Shown here in pieces: positions 31,414 through 41,529 of a stretch of 64,000 nt of DNA; position 1 is the stretch's first letter; every line of letters starts with the position of its first letter. The notes under the pieces are model-generated. The model did no database searches and was not told the DNA's origin. It worked only from the letters and a program-made list of their open reading frames with translations. Source of the DNA: Clostridiales bacterium (GTDB lineage: Bacteria; Bacillota; Clostridia; Oscillospirales; Acutalibacteraceae); the NCBI GenBank assembly GCA_022799115.1, contig JAAWNT010000005.1, positions 46,476 through 110,475 of the forward strand, given 5' to 3'. The position numbers and the translations under genes were made by a program.

Positions 31414-31788
31414 TTGCTGGTCAATCCCATATTACTCATTGTCTCCTTGGCTTTGGTTTTATTATTATTATTTTACTGTATTGTTCATCGTCCCAAAAAG
31501 CCGGTGCTTACCCTGCTGTTCATTCTCCTGTTGATCGTATTCCTCTCCTGCACTTCCATTTTAAACAACGCCCTTACACCAAACCAGGGATATCTTCTTT
31601 CCGGGCGTCATTGGCAGGGGCTGGTTCCGTTCATCACAGGGATCAAGCGCCCCAACATGGAACAATGTGAGCAGGCATTCCATTCTTATAAAATCATTGA
31701 TATCTGCCTTTTCGTCGCCGCTATTGCCGCTATGATTGTAGAGGTGTGGAACATTTTGGTAAAGCCCGATAAAAAAAGAGGGGGATAA
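31414..31788 (+). CDS. Small membrane protein
   Basis: 124 residues with about three membrane spans: NPILLIVSLALVLLLLFYCI, VLTLLFILLLIVFLSCTSIL and IDICLFVAAIAAMIVEVW. No family recognised. Start is TTG 31414, supported by AAGGAGGAG about ten nt before. It directly follows the membrane-anchored propeller-like protein and its stop codon lies inside the shared terminator. The two probably work together; function unknown. Confidence 0.65.
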   Translation: MLVNPILLIVSLALVLLLLFYCIVHRPKKPVLTLLFILLLIVFLSCTSILNNALTPNQGYLLSGRHWQGLVPFITGIKRPNMEQCEQAFHSYKIIDICLFVAAIAAMIVEVWNILVKPDKKRGG

Positions 31789-31805
31789 TTCCCCCTTTTT
31801 CTTTT
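31773..31805 (+). terminator. Terminator of the 30307-31788 operon
   Basis: GGGGG-ATAATT-CCCCC with flanking A/T pairs, followed by TTTTTCTTTT. It overlaps the stop codon of the preceding gene. Confidence 0.85.
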
Positions 31806-31817
31806 GGACGCAGGTTA

Positions 31818-31862
31818 ACACCCGCATGTAAGCTCCCCTGGGGGATAGCAGCATGTGGGTGT
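31818..31862. terminator. Inverted repeat between convergent genes
   Basis: ACACCCGCATG (31818-31828) pairs with CATGTGGGTGT (31852-31862), 11 bp with one G-T pair; CCTTTTG follows on the plus strand. It lies just past the stop of the 38-aa minus-strand gene. Confidence 0.5.
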
Positions 31863-31887
31863 CCTTTTGTCCCATTCGTCATGAAAC

Positions 31888-32004
31888 TTATCTCTCGCTG
31901 GAGTACCATTCCTCACCGCAAAAAATGAAATCATCCAGGTCCCCTACCTCGGGGCTGGCCTCTTCCTGTTCAGCGCGGCGGGGGTTTGTCTTGCAATACA
32001 CCAT
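31888..32004 (-). CDS. Small 38-aa acidic protein
   Basis: Encodes 38 residues beginning MVYCKTNPRRAEQEE and ending DFIFCGEEWYSSER. It carries two cysteines (residues 4 and 29) and an acidic middle. The ribosome-binding site AAAGGAGGCGG sits about nine nt before the ATG, stronger than most in the window, which is the main reason to believe it. No family recognised and no partner apparent; two cysteines could bind metal or form a disulphide (speculative). Confidence 0.6.
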   Translation of the reverse strand: MVYCKTNPRRAEQEEASPEVGDLDDFIFCGEEWYSSER

Positions 32005-32111
32005 GGTTTTCCCGCCTCCTTTCCAAAAACGTTTCTATTATTATATGCAGGATCGCCCGCAAAGATGATAGAAATCTGTAGGCCATTGTTTTGGGCATTC
32101 CGGCGTCCCGG

Positions 32112-32140
32112 TTGACGAATAGAATTCCGCGTACTATAAT
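32112..32140 (+). promoter_or_regulatory. Promoter of alr
   Basis: TTGACG (32112-32117), 17-bp spacer, TATAAT (32135-32140), about 100 nt before the alr start. Confidence 0.78.
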
Positions 32141-32242
32141 AAATTTCATTATGACTAAAAGAACGGACACAATTGTAAAAAAAGAGAACGTTTTCTTTGA
32201 ATCCGGACGCTATGCCCGGTAATCGAAAGGATGAGCATCCGC

Positions 32243-33430
32243 ATGAATTCCTTTTTAAAACGAACTTGGGCCGAGATTGATTTGAACGCCATCGCTCACA
32301 ATTACCGCGCCATCCGGCAATCGGTTCCCCTGCACAGTAAGATGATGTGCGTAATCAAGGCGGACGCCTATGGACACGGCGCTCAGTGGATCGCCAAAGA
32401 ATATGAACGGTTGGGGGCGGACTGGTTTGCCGTCTCCAATTTCGCCGAAGCCCTCCAACTGCGCAATGCCGGCGTAACCACCCCCATATTGATTCTCGGT
32501 TATACGCCGGTGGAAATGGCCAAGGAGCTCAGTGAATATCACATCTCTCAAGCCGTCTTTTCTGAGGATTATGCCAAGCATCTGTCCTACCATGCCCAAA
32601 AAAGCGGTGTGACTGTACGAATCCACATTAAGCTAGACACCGGAATGACCCGGATCGGACTGATGTGCCAGGACGACATTCAGTGCGCCCAGGCGGTTGA
32701 TGCCGCTGAACGGATCGCAAAAATGGACTCTTTCGTGCCCGAGGGCATCTTCACCCACTTTGCAGTGGCGGATGAGGCGGAGGATGGCGAGGCCTATACC
32801 CTGACCCAATTTCATTGCTTCAATCAAGCCGTAGAGGAGCTGGAACGCCGGGGATTGCATATCCCATTGCGCCATTGCAGCAACAGCGGAGCCTGCCTGG
32901 ATTATCCTCAGATGAGCCTGGATATGGTGCGCTGCGGCATTATCTTATATGGACTTATGCCTTCCTCTAAAATCCGGAACCAGATCGATCTTCATCCCGC
33001 GATGCAGTTAAAGTCTATCGTTTCTCTTTTAAAGACCGTAGAATCCGGGGCCGCCGTCAGCTATGGGCGCACCTATCACACCAAAGACGCCGCTCAAATC
33101 GCCACTGTCCCCATTGGCTATGCGGATGGCTATTCCCGCAATCTCTCCGACCGGGCGCAGATGCTGGTACATGGACGCCGGGCGCCTATTGTGGGACGTA
33201 TTTGTATGGATCAGCTCATGCTGGATGTCTCCTCGATAAAAGGTGTTCGGGAAGGGGATATCGTCACCGTATTTGGAACCGACCACGGCTCTACCATCTC
33301 TGTAGAAGAGCTGTCCTCCTTGTGCGGCACAATAAACTATGAAACCATCTGTCTTATCGGAAAGCGGGTTCCACGTATTTATTATCGGGACGGTAAAATG
33401 GTGGGAGAGTTGGACTATATTTGCCCGTGA
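32243..33430 (+). CDS. alr: Alanine racemase
   Basis: PLP enzyme converting L- to D-alanine for cell-wall synthesis (it also works in spores). About 395 residues. The PLP lysine is in CVIKADAYGHGA, the catalytic Tyr in VSYGRTY, and PIVGRICMDQLMLDVS is the conserved C-domain stretch. N-terminal TWAEIDLNAIAHNYRAI is the family start. Two starts are possible: ATG 32231 has the AAAGGA site too close, ATG 32243 has it at about 11 nt, so I prefer the latter. Monocistronic, with its own promoter and terminator. Confidence 0.95.
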   Translation: MNSFLKRTWAEIDLNAIAHNYRAIRQSVPLHSKMMCVIKADAYGHGAQWIAKEYERLGADWFAVSNFAEALQLRNAGVTTPILILGYTPVEMAKELSEYHISQAVFSEDYAKHLSYHAQKSGVTVRIHIKLDTGMTRIGLMCQDDIQCAQAVDAAERIAKMDSFVPEGIFTHFAVADEAEDGEAYTLTQFHCFNQAVEELERRGLHIPLRHCSNSGACLDYPQMSLDMVRCGIILYGLMPSSKIRNQIDLHPAMQLKSIVSLLKTVESGAAVSYGRTYHTKDAAQIATVPIGYADGYSRNLSDRAQMLVHGRRAPIVGRICMDQLMLDVSSIKGVREGDIVTVFGTDHGSTISVEELSSLCGTINYETICLIGKRVPRIYYRDGKMVGELDYICP

Positions 33431-33516
33431 TACTGTATTTTTTAGAACGGTTAGACGATCGTCCCATTTTTCTTCCACACAAATGCAGAATACAATCTCC
33501 CTTCACACATACAACA

Positions 33517-33552
33517 AAAGGCCAGGCCGAAAACAAATTCGGCCTGGCCTTT
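33517..33552. terminator. Bidirectional terminator between alr and ribF
   Basis: AAAGGCCAGGCCGAA pairs perfectly with TTCGGCCTGGCCTTT around a six-base loop. T-runs occur on both strands, so it can end both convergent transcripts. Confidence 0.87.
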
Positions 33553-33566
33553 CGTTGATTTCCTAT

Positions 33567-34490
33567 TTAGTCCGTCGCGTTTTTCTCTGCAATCCCCTTG
33601 GCTGTTTCTCCATCCGCCACAATGGCCCGGCGCAGCTGTTCTAAATCGCCAAACTTTTTTTCCGGTCGTAAAAAACGCAGCAACTGTATGGTCACCTGTT
33701 CTCCGTACAGCTCTTCCCCGTTATAATCCGGCATCCAGGTTTCCGACAAAGGGGCGTCGGATCCTACCGTCGGCTTTACCCCGATGTTGGTAACCCCATA
33801 AGTCGTGGTGGAGCCAAACCTCACCAAGGAGGCATATACCCCAAACCGCGGTAGGATAAATCCCGCCGGGAACAGTTGATTGAGGGTTGGCGTTCCCAGC
33901 AACCGGCCCAGCTTCCTGCCCTTTACCACCTCCAGGGTATAAAACAACGGGCGTCCCAACATTCGGTTGGCGCTTTCAATATCTCCCGCCTCCACCATAT
34001 TGCGTATGCGAGTAGAACTAATCGGGGAACCATCATCCATCACCGGATCCAGTGTAAATGCCTCTATTCCATATGTTTTGCAGATTTTCCGCAGATCCCG
34101 GTGGTCGGCGCGTCCTCCCTTCCCGAAGTGGTAATTAAACCCGCAGTACACCCGTTTGGCTCGCAGAACCGCTCCAAGCACCTGCTTGACAAAATCCTCC
34201 GGGCTCAAATCCATCACCATGGAAAAGGGGATTTGATAAAGCGCCTCTACCCCCATCTCCTTTAAGATATGGCTTTTGTCTGCCGTTTCCATCAAACGCG
34301 GAGCGCCGCTTCCTGATAGCTCCTGCTGTGGGTTGGCCGTAAAAGTAAAGACAGCGGGGATCAGTCCTCGTCTCTTATCCTCCACCGCTCTTCCGATGAC
34401 TGCGGCATGCCCCCTGTGCAGTCCGTCAAAGCATCCCAGCGCCACAGCGGTATCGCCAGGCGCTGACAGTAATTGATTAACTTCCAACAT
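33567..34490 (-). CDS. ribF: Bifunctional riboflavin kinase/FAD synthetase
   Basis: 307 residues. The N-terminal nucleotidyltransferase domain (about 1-180) has ALGCFDGLHRGHAAVI and GSPISSTRIRNMVEAGD; the C-terminal riboflavin kinase domain has GRKLGRLLGTPTLN, YGVTNIGVKPTVG and ETWMPDYNGEELYG. Makes FMN and FAD. Last gene of the rimP-ribF operon, as in many Firmicutes; a roughly 200-nt gap separates it from truB. ATG 34490 follows GGAAGG. Confidence 0.95.
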   Translation of the reverse strand: MLEVNQLLSAPGDTAVALGCFDGLHRGHAAVIGRAVEDKRRGLIPAVFTFTANPQQELSGSGAPRLMETADKSHILKEMGVEALYQIPFSMVMDLSPEDFVKQVLGAVLRAKRVYCGFNYHFGKGGRADHRDLRKICKTYGIEAFTLDPVMDDGSPISSTRIRNMVEAGDIESANRMLGRPLFYTLEVVKGRKLGRLLGTPTLNQLFPAGFILPRFGVYASLVRFGSTTTYGVTNIGVKPTVGSDAPLSETWMPDYNGEELYGEQVTIQLLRFLRPEKKFGDLEQLRRAIVADGETAKGIAEKNATD

Positions 34491-34688
34491 CGTTGGGACC
34501 TTCCCCCTCTCGACGGCAGCCTTGCCATCCTTTCGTCCTTCTCGGCGTCAGCGGGCGCGGGCATCGCCCCATCTTGAAATCAAACTATAAAAGGCTGTCC
34601 AAGGCTTACCGCTTACCCATATCCATAGACCATTCATGGGTTCTTATTGGAACCGGACTTGATTGTTCCCCATCTCTTATGCGGAATC

Positions 34689-35600
34689 TTATCCCTGATC
34701 CATACAAAACAGCTTGTGCACCAGCAATTCCTGTTTTTCCAAAGAAACCATCCCCAAGCCCAGAAACATCTCTTTTTGGGTATGTACCCGATAGATCTCC
34801 TGATCTCGGCAATGGTCAGAGATACCCAATCGGCTGAGCATCAAACCGGCGCCGTTTTGGAAGCGAACAGCCTGTTTGTCCGAAACATTCACCACCGGAT
34901 ACGGGGAAAACAATCCCTCAGTAGCGCGCAGCTTACTTTCCAATTCCCCCCGCTCCGCCAGTGATCTGGCCTCCTCCAATGAAATGCTATCTGATAGAGA
35001 AAACCCACAAGCCGTCGTGCGGCGAAGATCGGTCATCACAGCCCCACATCCCAGGCTAATCCCAATATCATGGCATAAAGTACGGATATAAGTCCCCTTG
35101 GAGCAAGCCACCTGCAAGGCGCCGCTTCCTGTCGTTTCCTCAAACTCCAGCAGCCTGAGTTTATGAATGCGTATCGGTCTCGCTTCCCGGTCCACTGTAA
35201 TCCCCTGCCGGGCCAGATCATAAAGCCTCACGCCGTTTTTCTGTACCGCCGAATACATGGGCGGCACTTGTAAAATATCCCCTCGAAACTGTGGTAGCAC
35301 CGATTCCAAACGCGCTTGATTAACACATACCTCCCGATGAGACAGAACCGTTCCGGTGCTGTCCTGGGTATCGGTAATCAGCCCCAGCTGAAAGCGCGCT
35401 ACATATTCTTTGTCGGTATCCGGAACCAGAGATTGCGCGCGGGTGGCCGTCCCCAGCAGCAGAGGCAGAACGCCGGTCGCCATGGGATCCAGCGTTCCGG
35501 TATGGCCCACCTTCTTTTGCCGGGCCAACCGGCGTACAATGGCCACAATATCAAACGAGGTGTGATCCTTGGGTTTGTCAATCACCAAAATCCCATTCAT
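34689..35600 (-). CDS. truB: tRNA pseudouridine-55 synthase
   Basis: 303 residues. Starts MNGILVIDKPKDHTSFDIV, with the catalytic Asp in KVGHTGTLDPMATGVLPLLL and a C-terminal PUA-like part. Makes pseudouridine 55 in the T-loop of tRNA. ATG 35600 has GGGAG upstream and overlaps the nrnA stop as ATGA, so translation is coupled. Confidence 0.95.
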   Translation of the reverse strand: MNGILVIDKPKDHTSFDIVAIVRRLARQKKVGHTGTLDPMATGVLPLLLGTATRAQSLVPDTDKEYVARFQLGLITDTQDSTGTVLSHREVCVNQARLESVLPQFRGDILQVPPMYSAVQKNGVRLYDLARQGITVDREARPIRIHKLRLLEFEETTGSGALQVACSKGTYIRTLCHDIGISLGCGAVMTDLRRTTACGFSLSDSISLEEARSLAERGELESKLRATEGLFSPYPVVNVSDKQAVRFQNGAGLMLSRLGISDHCRDQEIYRVHTQKEMFLGLGMVSLEKQELLVHKLFCMDQG

Positions 35601-36559
35601 TGAATCTCCCCCAGTACCAGGGAAACCGCCTGTACAATGCTCTGCCTGGCCTCCTCCACACTGCCATGCAGCACACACCCAGCCGCTGCGGGATGACCGC
35701 CGCCGCCAAATTTGGAACAGATTTCGGAGGCGTTAATTCCATTATTGGAACGCAGGGAAATTTTAAAGGAACCGTCCTCCTTCTCCCGCATGGTAATTCC
35801 CACCTTGACCCCCTCTACCTGCCGTGGCAGAGAAGCCAATCCATCCATATCGTCGTCTGAGGCGCCTGATTCCTTCATCATACGCTTTGTAACGTAAATG
35901 ACAGCGCATTGTCCTTGAAAATAGAAGGCCATTGTATCCAGCACCCGGCGTTCCAGCTCCAATCTGGCCCGGGATTTTGTATCGAACATCACCCGATTGA
36001 TGTAGGCGGCGTCCACTCCCTTTTCCATCATATCCGCAGCGATTCGATATGTGGCGGGGGTTGCGTTTGTGTACCGAAAACAGCCGGTGTCGGTGGTGAT
36101 GCCGGTATAGATGCACGCGGCGATCTCCCGGTCGATTTCCACTCCCATCTCCACGATGAGCCTGGCAATGATCTCCGTAGTGGCCGCTGCCGTTGGGTCC
36201 ACCACCCAATTTTGCGCGTAATGCGTGTTGGAACCATGATGATCGATACACCAATCCACGCGCGTTGCATACTGCATCATACGGGGTCCCAACAGCTGGG
36301 TGTCGGCGATATCCACCGCCACCACAGCCTGGGACTCAAAAGATTGGGGCGTCAGCCCCTCCATCATATACTGAAATTTTCCCGGAAACGGATCATTGCA
36401 ATAGATTTGGGCCTGTTTTCCCATTTTGCGCAGCGCACGGCATAGCGCGGCCGCAGAACCTATGGTATCCCCGTCCGGATATTGGTGAGACAGGATTTCA
36501 ATTTTATCCGCCTGTTTTAAAAACTCAGCGGCCTTTTGCAGATTACTCTCCATCCTCAT
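35597..36559 (-). CDS. nrnA: DHH-family oligoribonuclease/pAp phosphatase
   Basis: 320 residues. DHH domain with [25 protein letters not shown] and the name motif CIDHHGSN, and a DHHA1 domain with KFGGGGHPAAAGC. Degrades nanoRNAs and dephosphorylates pAp. The best start is ATG 36559 with AAGGAG five nt before; it overlaps the end of rbfA. Position between rbfA and truB is typical for clostridia and bacilli. Confidence 0.92.
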   Translation of the reverse strand: MRMESNLQKAAEFLKQADKIEILSHQYPDGDTIGSAAALCRALRKMGKQAQIYCNDPFPGKFQYMMEGLTPQSFESQAVVAVDIADTQLLGPRMMQYATRVDWCIDHHGSNTHYAQNWVVDPTAAATTEIIARLIVEMGVEIDREIAACIYTGITTDTGCFRYTNATPATYRIAADMMEKGVDAAYINRVMFDTKSRARLELERRVLDTMAFYFQGQCAVIYVTKRMMKESGASDDDMDGLASLPRQVEGVKVGITMREKEDGSFKISLRSNNGINASEICSKFGGGGHPAAAGCVLHGSVEEARQSIVQAVSLVLGEIQ

Positions 36560-36905
36560 CCCCACTCCTTAAATCATGAAGCATCCTGGAAATATTGGCG
36601 CTGTACTCAATGGAATCGGTGGCCAAAAATTGCAGAGAGGGTACATGGCGCAAGCTGAGCCTACCTCCCAGCTCATGCCGGATAAATCCGGCGGCCGATT
36701 TCAATCCCTGCACGGCCTCTTTGGCCTTACTCAGCCCTTCCATGGCGCTGACATAAACCTTGCAGTAAGAGAGATCGCTGGTAACCTCCACCCTTACGAC
36801 GCTTAGCAGCACATTTTGTACCCGTGGGTCCTTGAGTTCCCGGAAAATCGCGGTGAGTTCCCGCTTGATGTCCTCGGTTGTCCGGTCGATGCGATGACTG
36901 GCCAT
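36543..36905 (-). CDS. rbfA: Ribosome-binding factor A
   Basis: 120 residues, KH-like. Contains HRIDRTTEDIKRELTAIF, VLLSVVRVEVTSDLSYCKVY and RHVPSLQFLATDSIEYS. Helps mature the 16S rRNA 5' end. ATG 36905 with AAGGAG nine nt upstream; the frame is open further but family length supports this start. Gap to infB is 240 nt with no clear terminator. Confidence 0.94.
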   Translation of the reverse strand: MASHRIDRTTEDIKRELTAIFRELKDPRVQNVLLSVVRVEVTSDLSYCKVYVSAMEGLSKAKEAVQGLKSAAGFIRHELGGRLSLRHVPSLQFLATDSIEYSANISRMLHDLRSGDEDGE

Positions 36906-37145
36906 TGATCGGTTCTCCTTTCCTTGGAACAGGGCGCGCTTGTCCGCTTCAAAAGGCAATTGCCGCTTTACCAACAAATCCAAAGCAAAAGCCTCTCCCA
37001 ATTCCTATTTTTCTTATCCATGCAACCTTCTGAATAAATGGAAAAGCAGAAAGAGAACCGGACGGCTACGCCCTGTGATCCCTTCCTGTTTTCCTGTTCA
37101 GATAAAGCGCAGGCGCGGTTTGTTGTCCCTACGCTAGTTTGTCAC

Positions 37146-39626
37146 TTAGTCTTCTTTGTATTCTTCCATGATAAAGGCTTCAAAGATGTCGCCTTCCTTA
37201 ATGTCGTTGAATTTCTCTAAGCCGATACCACATTCGTAGCCCTGAGCCACCTCTTTGACATCGTCCTTGAAACGGCGCAGAGAGGACATCTTATCCTCCG
37301 CGATGACAATACCGTCGCGCACCACACGGATCTCGGCATTCCGGACCACCTTACCGCTGAGCACATAGCTGCCCGCAACCACGCCTACGTTTGTGATCTT
37401 GTAGACTTGGCGGCATTCTACGCGGCCTAACAGGTTCTCACGGAACTTGGGCGCCAACATACCCTTCATGGCCGACTCAATTTCCTCAATGCAGTCGTAG
37501 ATGACGCGGTACAACCGCATATCCACGCCGTCACGCTCGGCGTTTTCCGCCGCAACCGGATCCGGCCGAACATTAAAGCCCACAATGATGGCGTTGGAGG
37601 CGTTGGCCAGCATGACGTCGGATTCGTTGACCGCACCCACGCCGCCGTGAATGACATTGACCCGCACTTCATCGTTGGTTAGTTTGAGCAGGGACTGGCG
37701 CACTGCTTCCACAGAGCCCTGAACATCCGCTTTGACAATGATCTTGAGTTCCTTCATCTCGCCCTGCTGCATCTGATCGAACAGATTATCCAGGGTGACC
37801 TTAGTCTGAGCGTTAAACTGCTCTTCTTTGATCTTATTGCGGCGCTGCTCCACCAGCTCGCGGGCCAAGCGCTCGTCGGACACGCAGTTGAAGGTGTCGC
37901 CGCCGGAAGGAACGTCGTCCAGTCCGGTGATCTCCACTGGGATTGAGGGACCCGCTTGCTGTACCCGCTCGCCGCGGTCATTCATCATGGCGCGCACACG
38001 GCCTACCGAAGTGCCCGCAACAATAATGTCGCCAATTTTCAGAGTACCGTTCTGTACCAGTACGGTGGCAATGGGGCCGCGTCCCTTATCCAGACGCGCT
38101 TCAATCACAGTTCCCTTACCGGCGCGGTCCGGGTTGGCCTTGAGCTCCTTCATATCGGCGATGAGAGTTACCATTTCCAGCAGATCGTCAATGCCCTGCT
38201 TGGTGGCCGCAGATACCGGGATGCAGGGGGTATCTCCGCCCCACTCCTCGGGAACCAGCTCATATTCGGTGAGCTGCTGCTTCACACGGTCGGGATTGGC
38301 GCTGATCTTATCCATCTTATTGATGGCTACCACTACCGACACTCCCGCCGCTTTGGCGTGATTGATCGCCTCCACCGTCTGAGGCATGATGCCGTCGTCA
38401 GCCGCTACTACCAGGATGGCGATATCGGTCACCTGAGCGCCTCTGGCGCGCATTGTGGTAAACGCCTCATGACCGGGGGTATCCAGGAAGGTAATCTCCC
38501 TGTCGCCAATTCCTACCCGGTAGGCGCCGATGTGCTGGGTAATGCCGCCGGCTTCGCCTGCGGTTACGTTGGCGTGGCGGATCGCATCCAGAAGAGAGGT
38601 TTTGCCGTGGTCAACGTGACCCATTACCACCACCACCGGGGCTCTGGGCACCAGATTATCATCCTCATCCTCACTGTCGTCAATGATGCGGTCTTCAATG
38701 GTGACCACCACCTCTTTTTCCACTTTGGCGTGGAACTCCATAGCAACCAAGGTGGCAGTGTCAAAATCAATGGTGTCATTGACGGTACACATGGAACCCA
38801 TCATCATGAGCTTTTTGATGACCTCTGCGGCAGTAGCCTTCAGACGCAGCGCCAACTCGCCTACGGTGATCTCATCCGGGATGGAAACCGTGATGGGCTT
38901 CGCCTTGCGTTCCATGGCGATACGACGCAACCGTTCCGCCTCGGTTTCCTTACGGGAATTGCGGGGCCGCCCTCTTTGCTGAGAACGCTGGGTAATTTTC
39001 TGCTTTTGCACCGTATTTTCCACCTTAACCTTTTCCGAGGCAAGGCGGTCGTATTTTTCATTATACTTATCGATATTCACATTGGTGGACCGTGTATTGA
39101 TAATACGTCCGGCGGGTTTTACCACCGTATTGGAATTGGGATCTCCCTGACGCTGCGGCTGGGCGGCGGGACGGGGCTGAGGAGCCGGAGCCGCCGGCTT
39201 TTTCGGCGGCTGCTGAGCGGCGGGCTTTGGTCCCACCGGAGTGATCTTCCCCGGCAGCACCGCTTTGCGTTTGGGCTGCTGTCCCTGCTGCTGAGCGGGC
39301 TGCCCCTGTTGGGCGGCGGGCTTGGCGGGGTTCTGCGCGGCAACCGGCTTCGCCTGCTGCTTCACAGGCTGTTTCAGCGGTTCCTGAACGGCCGGCTGCT
39401 CGGCCTGTTCCGGTTCTTCTTTCGCCTGTCGGGCAAAATAAGCGTCAAAGCTCTCCAACTGACGGGCTTGGGTGTAATGTTCAAAAATCACATCCAACTC
39501 CGCTTCATTGAGAGCCGTCATATGTTTCTTTACCTCTCCGAAATGTTTTTGCAGAAGATCCACAATTTCTTTGCTGGGGACGTTCAGGTCCTTCGCCACC
39601 TCATGTACCCGGTATTTAATCATCAT
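37146..39626 (-). CDS. infB: Translation initiation factor IF-2
   Basis: 826 residues. N-terminal IF2-N domain ([20 protein letters not shown]), then a Pro/Gln/Ala-rich linker at about 75-165, a second IF2-N-like segment ([20 protein letters not shown]), the GTPase domain with [28 protein letters not shown] and AINKMDK, and C-terminal domains. Brings initiator tRNA to the 30S subunit. ATG 39626 after GGAGG. The opposite strand is open for over 600 codons by composition only. Confidence 0.97.
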   Translation of the reverse strand: MMIKYRVHEVAKDLNVPSKEIVDLLQKHFGEVKKHMTALNEAELDVIFEHYTQARQLESFDAYFARQAKEEPEQAEQPAVQEPLKQPVKQQAKPVAAQNPAKPAAQQGQPAQQQGQQPKRKAVLPGKITPVGPKPAAQQPPKKPAAPAPQPRPAAQPQRQGDPNSNTVVKPAGRIINTRSTNVNIDKYNEKYDRLASEKVKVENTVQKQKITQRSQQRGRPRNSRKETEAERLRRIAMERKAKPITVSIPDEITVGELALRLKATAAEVIKKLMMMGSMCTVNDTIDFDTATLVAMEFHAKVEKEVVVTIEDRIIDDSEDEDDNLVPRAPVVVVMGHVDHGKTSLLDAIRHANVTAGEAGGITQHIGAYRVGIGDREITFLDTPGHEAFTTMRARGAQVTDIAILVVAADDGIMPQTVEAINHAKAAGVSVVVAINKMDKISANPDRVKQQLTEYELVPEEWGGDTPCIPVSAATKQGIDDLLEMVTLIADMKELKANPDRAGKGTVIEARLDKGRGPIATVLVQNGTLKIGDIIVAGTSVGRVRAMMNDRGERVQQAGPSIPVEITGLDDVPSGGDTFNCVSDERLARELVEQRRNKIKEEQFNAQTKVTLDNLFDQMQQGEMKELKIIVKADVQGSVEAVRQSLLKLTNDEVRVNVIHGGVGAVNESDVMLANASNAIIVGFNVRPDPVAAENAERDGVDMRLYRVIYDCIEEIESAMKGMLAPKFRENLLGRVECRQVYKITNVGVVAGSYVLSGKVVRNAEIRVVRDGIVIAEDKMSSLRRFKDDVKEVAQGYECGIGLEKFNDIKEGDIFEAFIMEEYKED

Positions 39627-39949
39627 ATATTGGTTTCCTCCCTGCTCATCGTTATCAGCGTGCGTGCTTTCTTGGCAAATCCGGCATCATCGACCGATAC
39701 CACGCCGCACCGTTTGCCCAGAGCCATGCTAATCTCGTCCATCGTATGCGCTATCCGCATCACATCCACCGCCGCGTCCTCGGCCGCCAGCTCCACACCC
39801 TTTGCCGTGCGGGGCGACACATCGTTCGCCAACAGTACAAGCGCGGAAGCTCCGTCTTCCACAGAGCTTATCGCAGCATCGTTTCCCAAGGAAAGCCGCC
39901 CTGCTCTTCTGGCCAGCCCTAAAAGGGACAACAGCCTATCGCTATTCAT
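39623..39949 (-). CDS. ylxQ: L7Ae-family ribosomal-like protein
   Basis: 108 residues of the L7Ae/L30e/YlxQ family: [18 protein letters not shown], then [20 protein letters not shown]-binding fold, exact role uncertain. ATG 39949 follows GGAGGA; it overlaps both the end of rnpM and the start of infB, as usual in the nusA-infB operon. Confidence 0.9.
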   Translation of the reverse strand: MNSDRLLSLLGLARRAGRLSLGNDAAISSVEDGASALVLLANDVSPRTAKGVELAAEDAAVDVMRIAHTMDEISMALGKRCGVVSVDDAGFAKKARTLITMSREETNI

Positions 39950-40244
39950 TTGAAGCCAATTCCTCCTCCATCTGGTCATATACCTCGCTGGGAATTTGAC
40001 AGGAGAAGGCCCGTTCAAATTTTCTGGCCTTGCGCGCTGCCTTTAAACAGGCGATATTTCTGCATACATAAGCGCCGCGCCCCGGCTTTCGACCTGTTAA
40101 ATCCAGGGATACTTCCCCAAAAGCCGTCACCTCGCCGTTTTCATTCTTGCCGTCCGGTGCTTTTACTACCCGGACCAGCTCCTTTTTGGGCTTCATCTCT
40201 CCACAGCCTGTGCACATTCGCATCGGGACGCGTTTCTGACGCAT
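39942..40244 (-). CDS. rnpM: RNase P modulator YlxR
   Basis: 100 residues of the DUF448/YlxR family, shown in Bacillus to bind and modulate RNase P. Motifs are RMCTGCGEMKPKKELVRVV, DLTGRKPGRGAYVCRN and CLKAARKARKFERAFS. Lies between nusA and ylxQ. The 181-nt gap to nusA holds no strong terminator. Confidence 0.93.
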   Translation of the reverse strand: MRQKRVPMRMCTGCGEMKPKKELVRVVKAPDGKNENGEVTAFGEVSLDLTGRKPGRGAYVCRNIACLKAARKARKFERAFSCQIPSEVYDQMEEELASNE

Positions 40245-40425
40245 GCATCATTCCACCTTTCCACTCACCCGGGACAACCGCCCGGTTCCTCTATATATGG
40301 GGCCGCTCTTTGGATTGAGTACCTTGGCTTCCCCGTTGAAAGCGGATCTGTTGAAAAAATCTTCCGGTCATCAAGCGCTGTCTTGCGCCGCCTCTATCGG
40401 GAGTCTTTTCCAAAATCTCCGCTTT

Positions 40426-41529
40426 TTATTCTTCCGTTTCCTCCATAGCCGCTTCGTCCGATTCCTTTGGCTGAGATTCCTCGCTCTTATAGAAGCCGCT
40501 CTCCGGACGGATATCGATTTTCCAGCCGGTCAGCTTGGCGGCCAGTCGGGCGTTCTGCCCCTTGTTGCCTATGGCCAAGGACAGCTGGCTGTCCGGCACC
40601 GTCACATGGCAGGCATGGGCCCCTTCGGCGTCCACCTCCACGCTGAGCACATCGGCCGGAGACAAAGCGGATGCGATGAACTTCACCGGATCCTCGCTAT
40701 ACTCCACAATGTCGATCTTCTCACCGCCCAGCTCGTTGACCACTGAGCTGACGCGCGCCCCGCGGGGGCCGATGCAGGCGCCCACCGCGTCCACATCGGG
40801 GTTGCGGCTGTATACCGCCAGTTTGGTGCGGGAACCCGCCTCTCGGGACACCGATTTAATTTCCACCGTCCCATCGTAGATCTCCGGCACCTCTGTCTCA
40901 AACAGCCGTTTGACCAGATCGGGATGGGTGCGGGAAATCACCGCGCGGGGTCCTTTTTCGCCCTCTTTGACGTCCACCACGTAAACCTTGACGAGATCCC
41001 CTTCCTTCAGATCCTCGGTTCCCACCTGCTCGCTCTTGGGAAGCACGGCTTCCGCCTTGCCGATTTTAAGGGTGGCGGCTCCGGTCCGGGGATCCATACG
41101 CTCCACGGAGGCCGTCACCAATTCCTGGTGCCGGCTCTGAAATTCCTGCATCACCTGTCCGCGCTCACCGTCGCGGATGCCTTGGCGGATGATATTGCGG
41201 GCAGTCTGGGCAGCAATGCGTCCAAACTCCTTGGTATTGAGATGCACCCCCACCTTATCGTCCACAGCGGCGTTAGGGTCGATCTTGCGGGCGTCCAGCA
41301 GCGAAATCTCCTTGCCCTTGTCGGTGACTTCCTCCACCACGGTCTTTCTCAAATACACTTCAAATGCGCCGGTAGCGGGATCCATATTAATAATGGCGTC
41401 CTCATTGCCGTTATAGCTGTTTTTACAAGCCGTCAAAATAGCCTTTTTGATTTTATCCAGCATGAAGTCAACCGGGATTCCTCTTTCCTTTTCCAACAGG
41501 GCCAGGGCCTCGAACACTTCGCTATTCAT
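40426..41529 (-). CDS. nusA: Transcription elongation/termination factor NusA
   Basis: 367 residues. N-terminal domain ([20 protein letters not shown]), S1 domain (about 130-200), and KH domains with [20 protein letters not shown] and [20 protein letters not shown]. It lacks the C-terminal acidic repeats of E. coli NusA, as usual in Firmicutes. ATG overlaps the rimP stop by four nt (ATGA). Confidence 0.96.
   Translation of the reverse strand: MNSEVFEALALLEKERGIPVDFMLDKIKKAILTACKNSYNGNEDAIINMDPATGAFEVYLRKTVVEEVTDKGKEISLLDARKIDPNAAVDDKVGVHLNTKEFGRIAAQTARNIIRQGIRDGERGQVMQEFQSRHQELVTASVERMDPRTGAATLKIGKAEAVLPKSEQVGTEDLKEGDLVKVYVVDVKEGEKGPRAVISRTHPDLVKRLFETEVPEIYDGTVEIKSVSREAGSRTKLAVYSRNPDVDAVGACIGPRGARVSSVVNELGGEKIDIVEYSEDPVKFIASALSPADVLSVEVDAEGAHACHVTVPDSQLSLAIGNKGQNARLAAKLTGWKIDIRPESGFYKSEESQPKESDEAAMEETEE

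Noticed and set aside
37956..39953. Open frame of about 660 codons on the strand opposite infB
   Set aside because: No ribosome-binding site, odd composition (His/Arg/Gly-rich), and it exactly mirrors infB and ylxQ; it is an antisense shadow of high-GC codon use.
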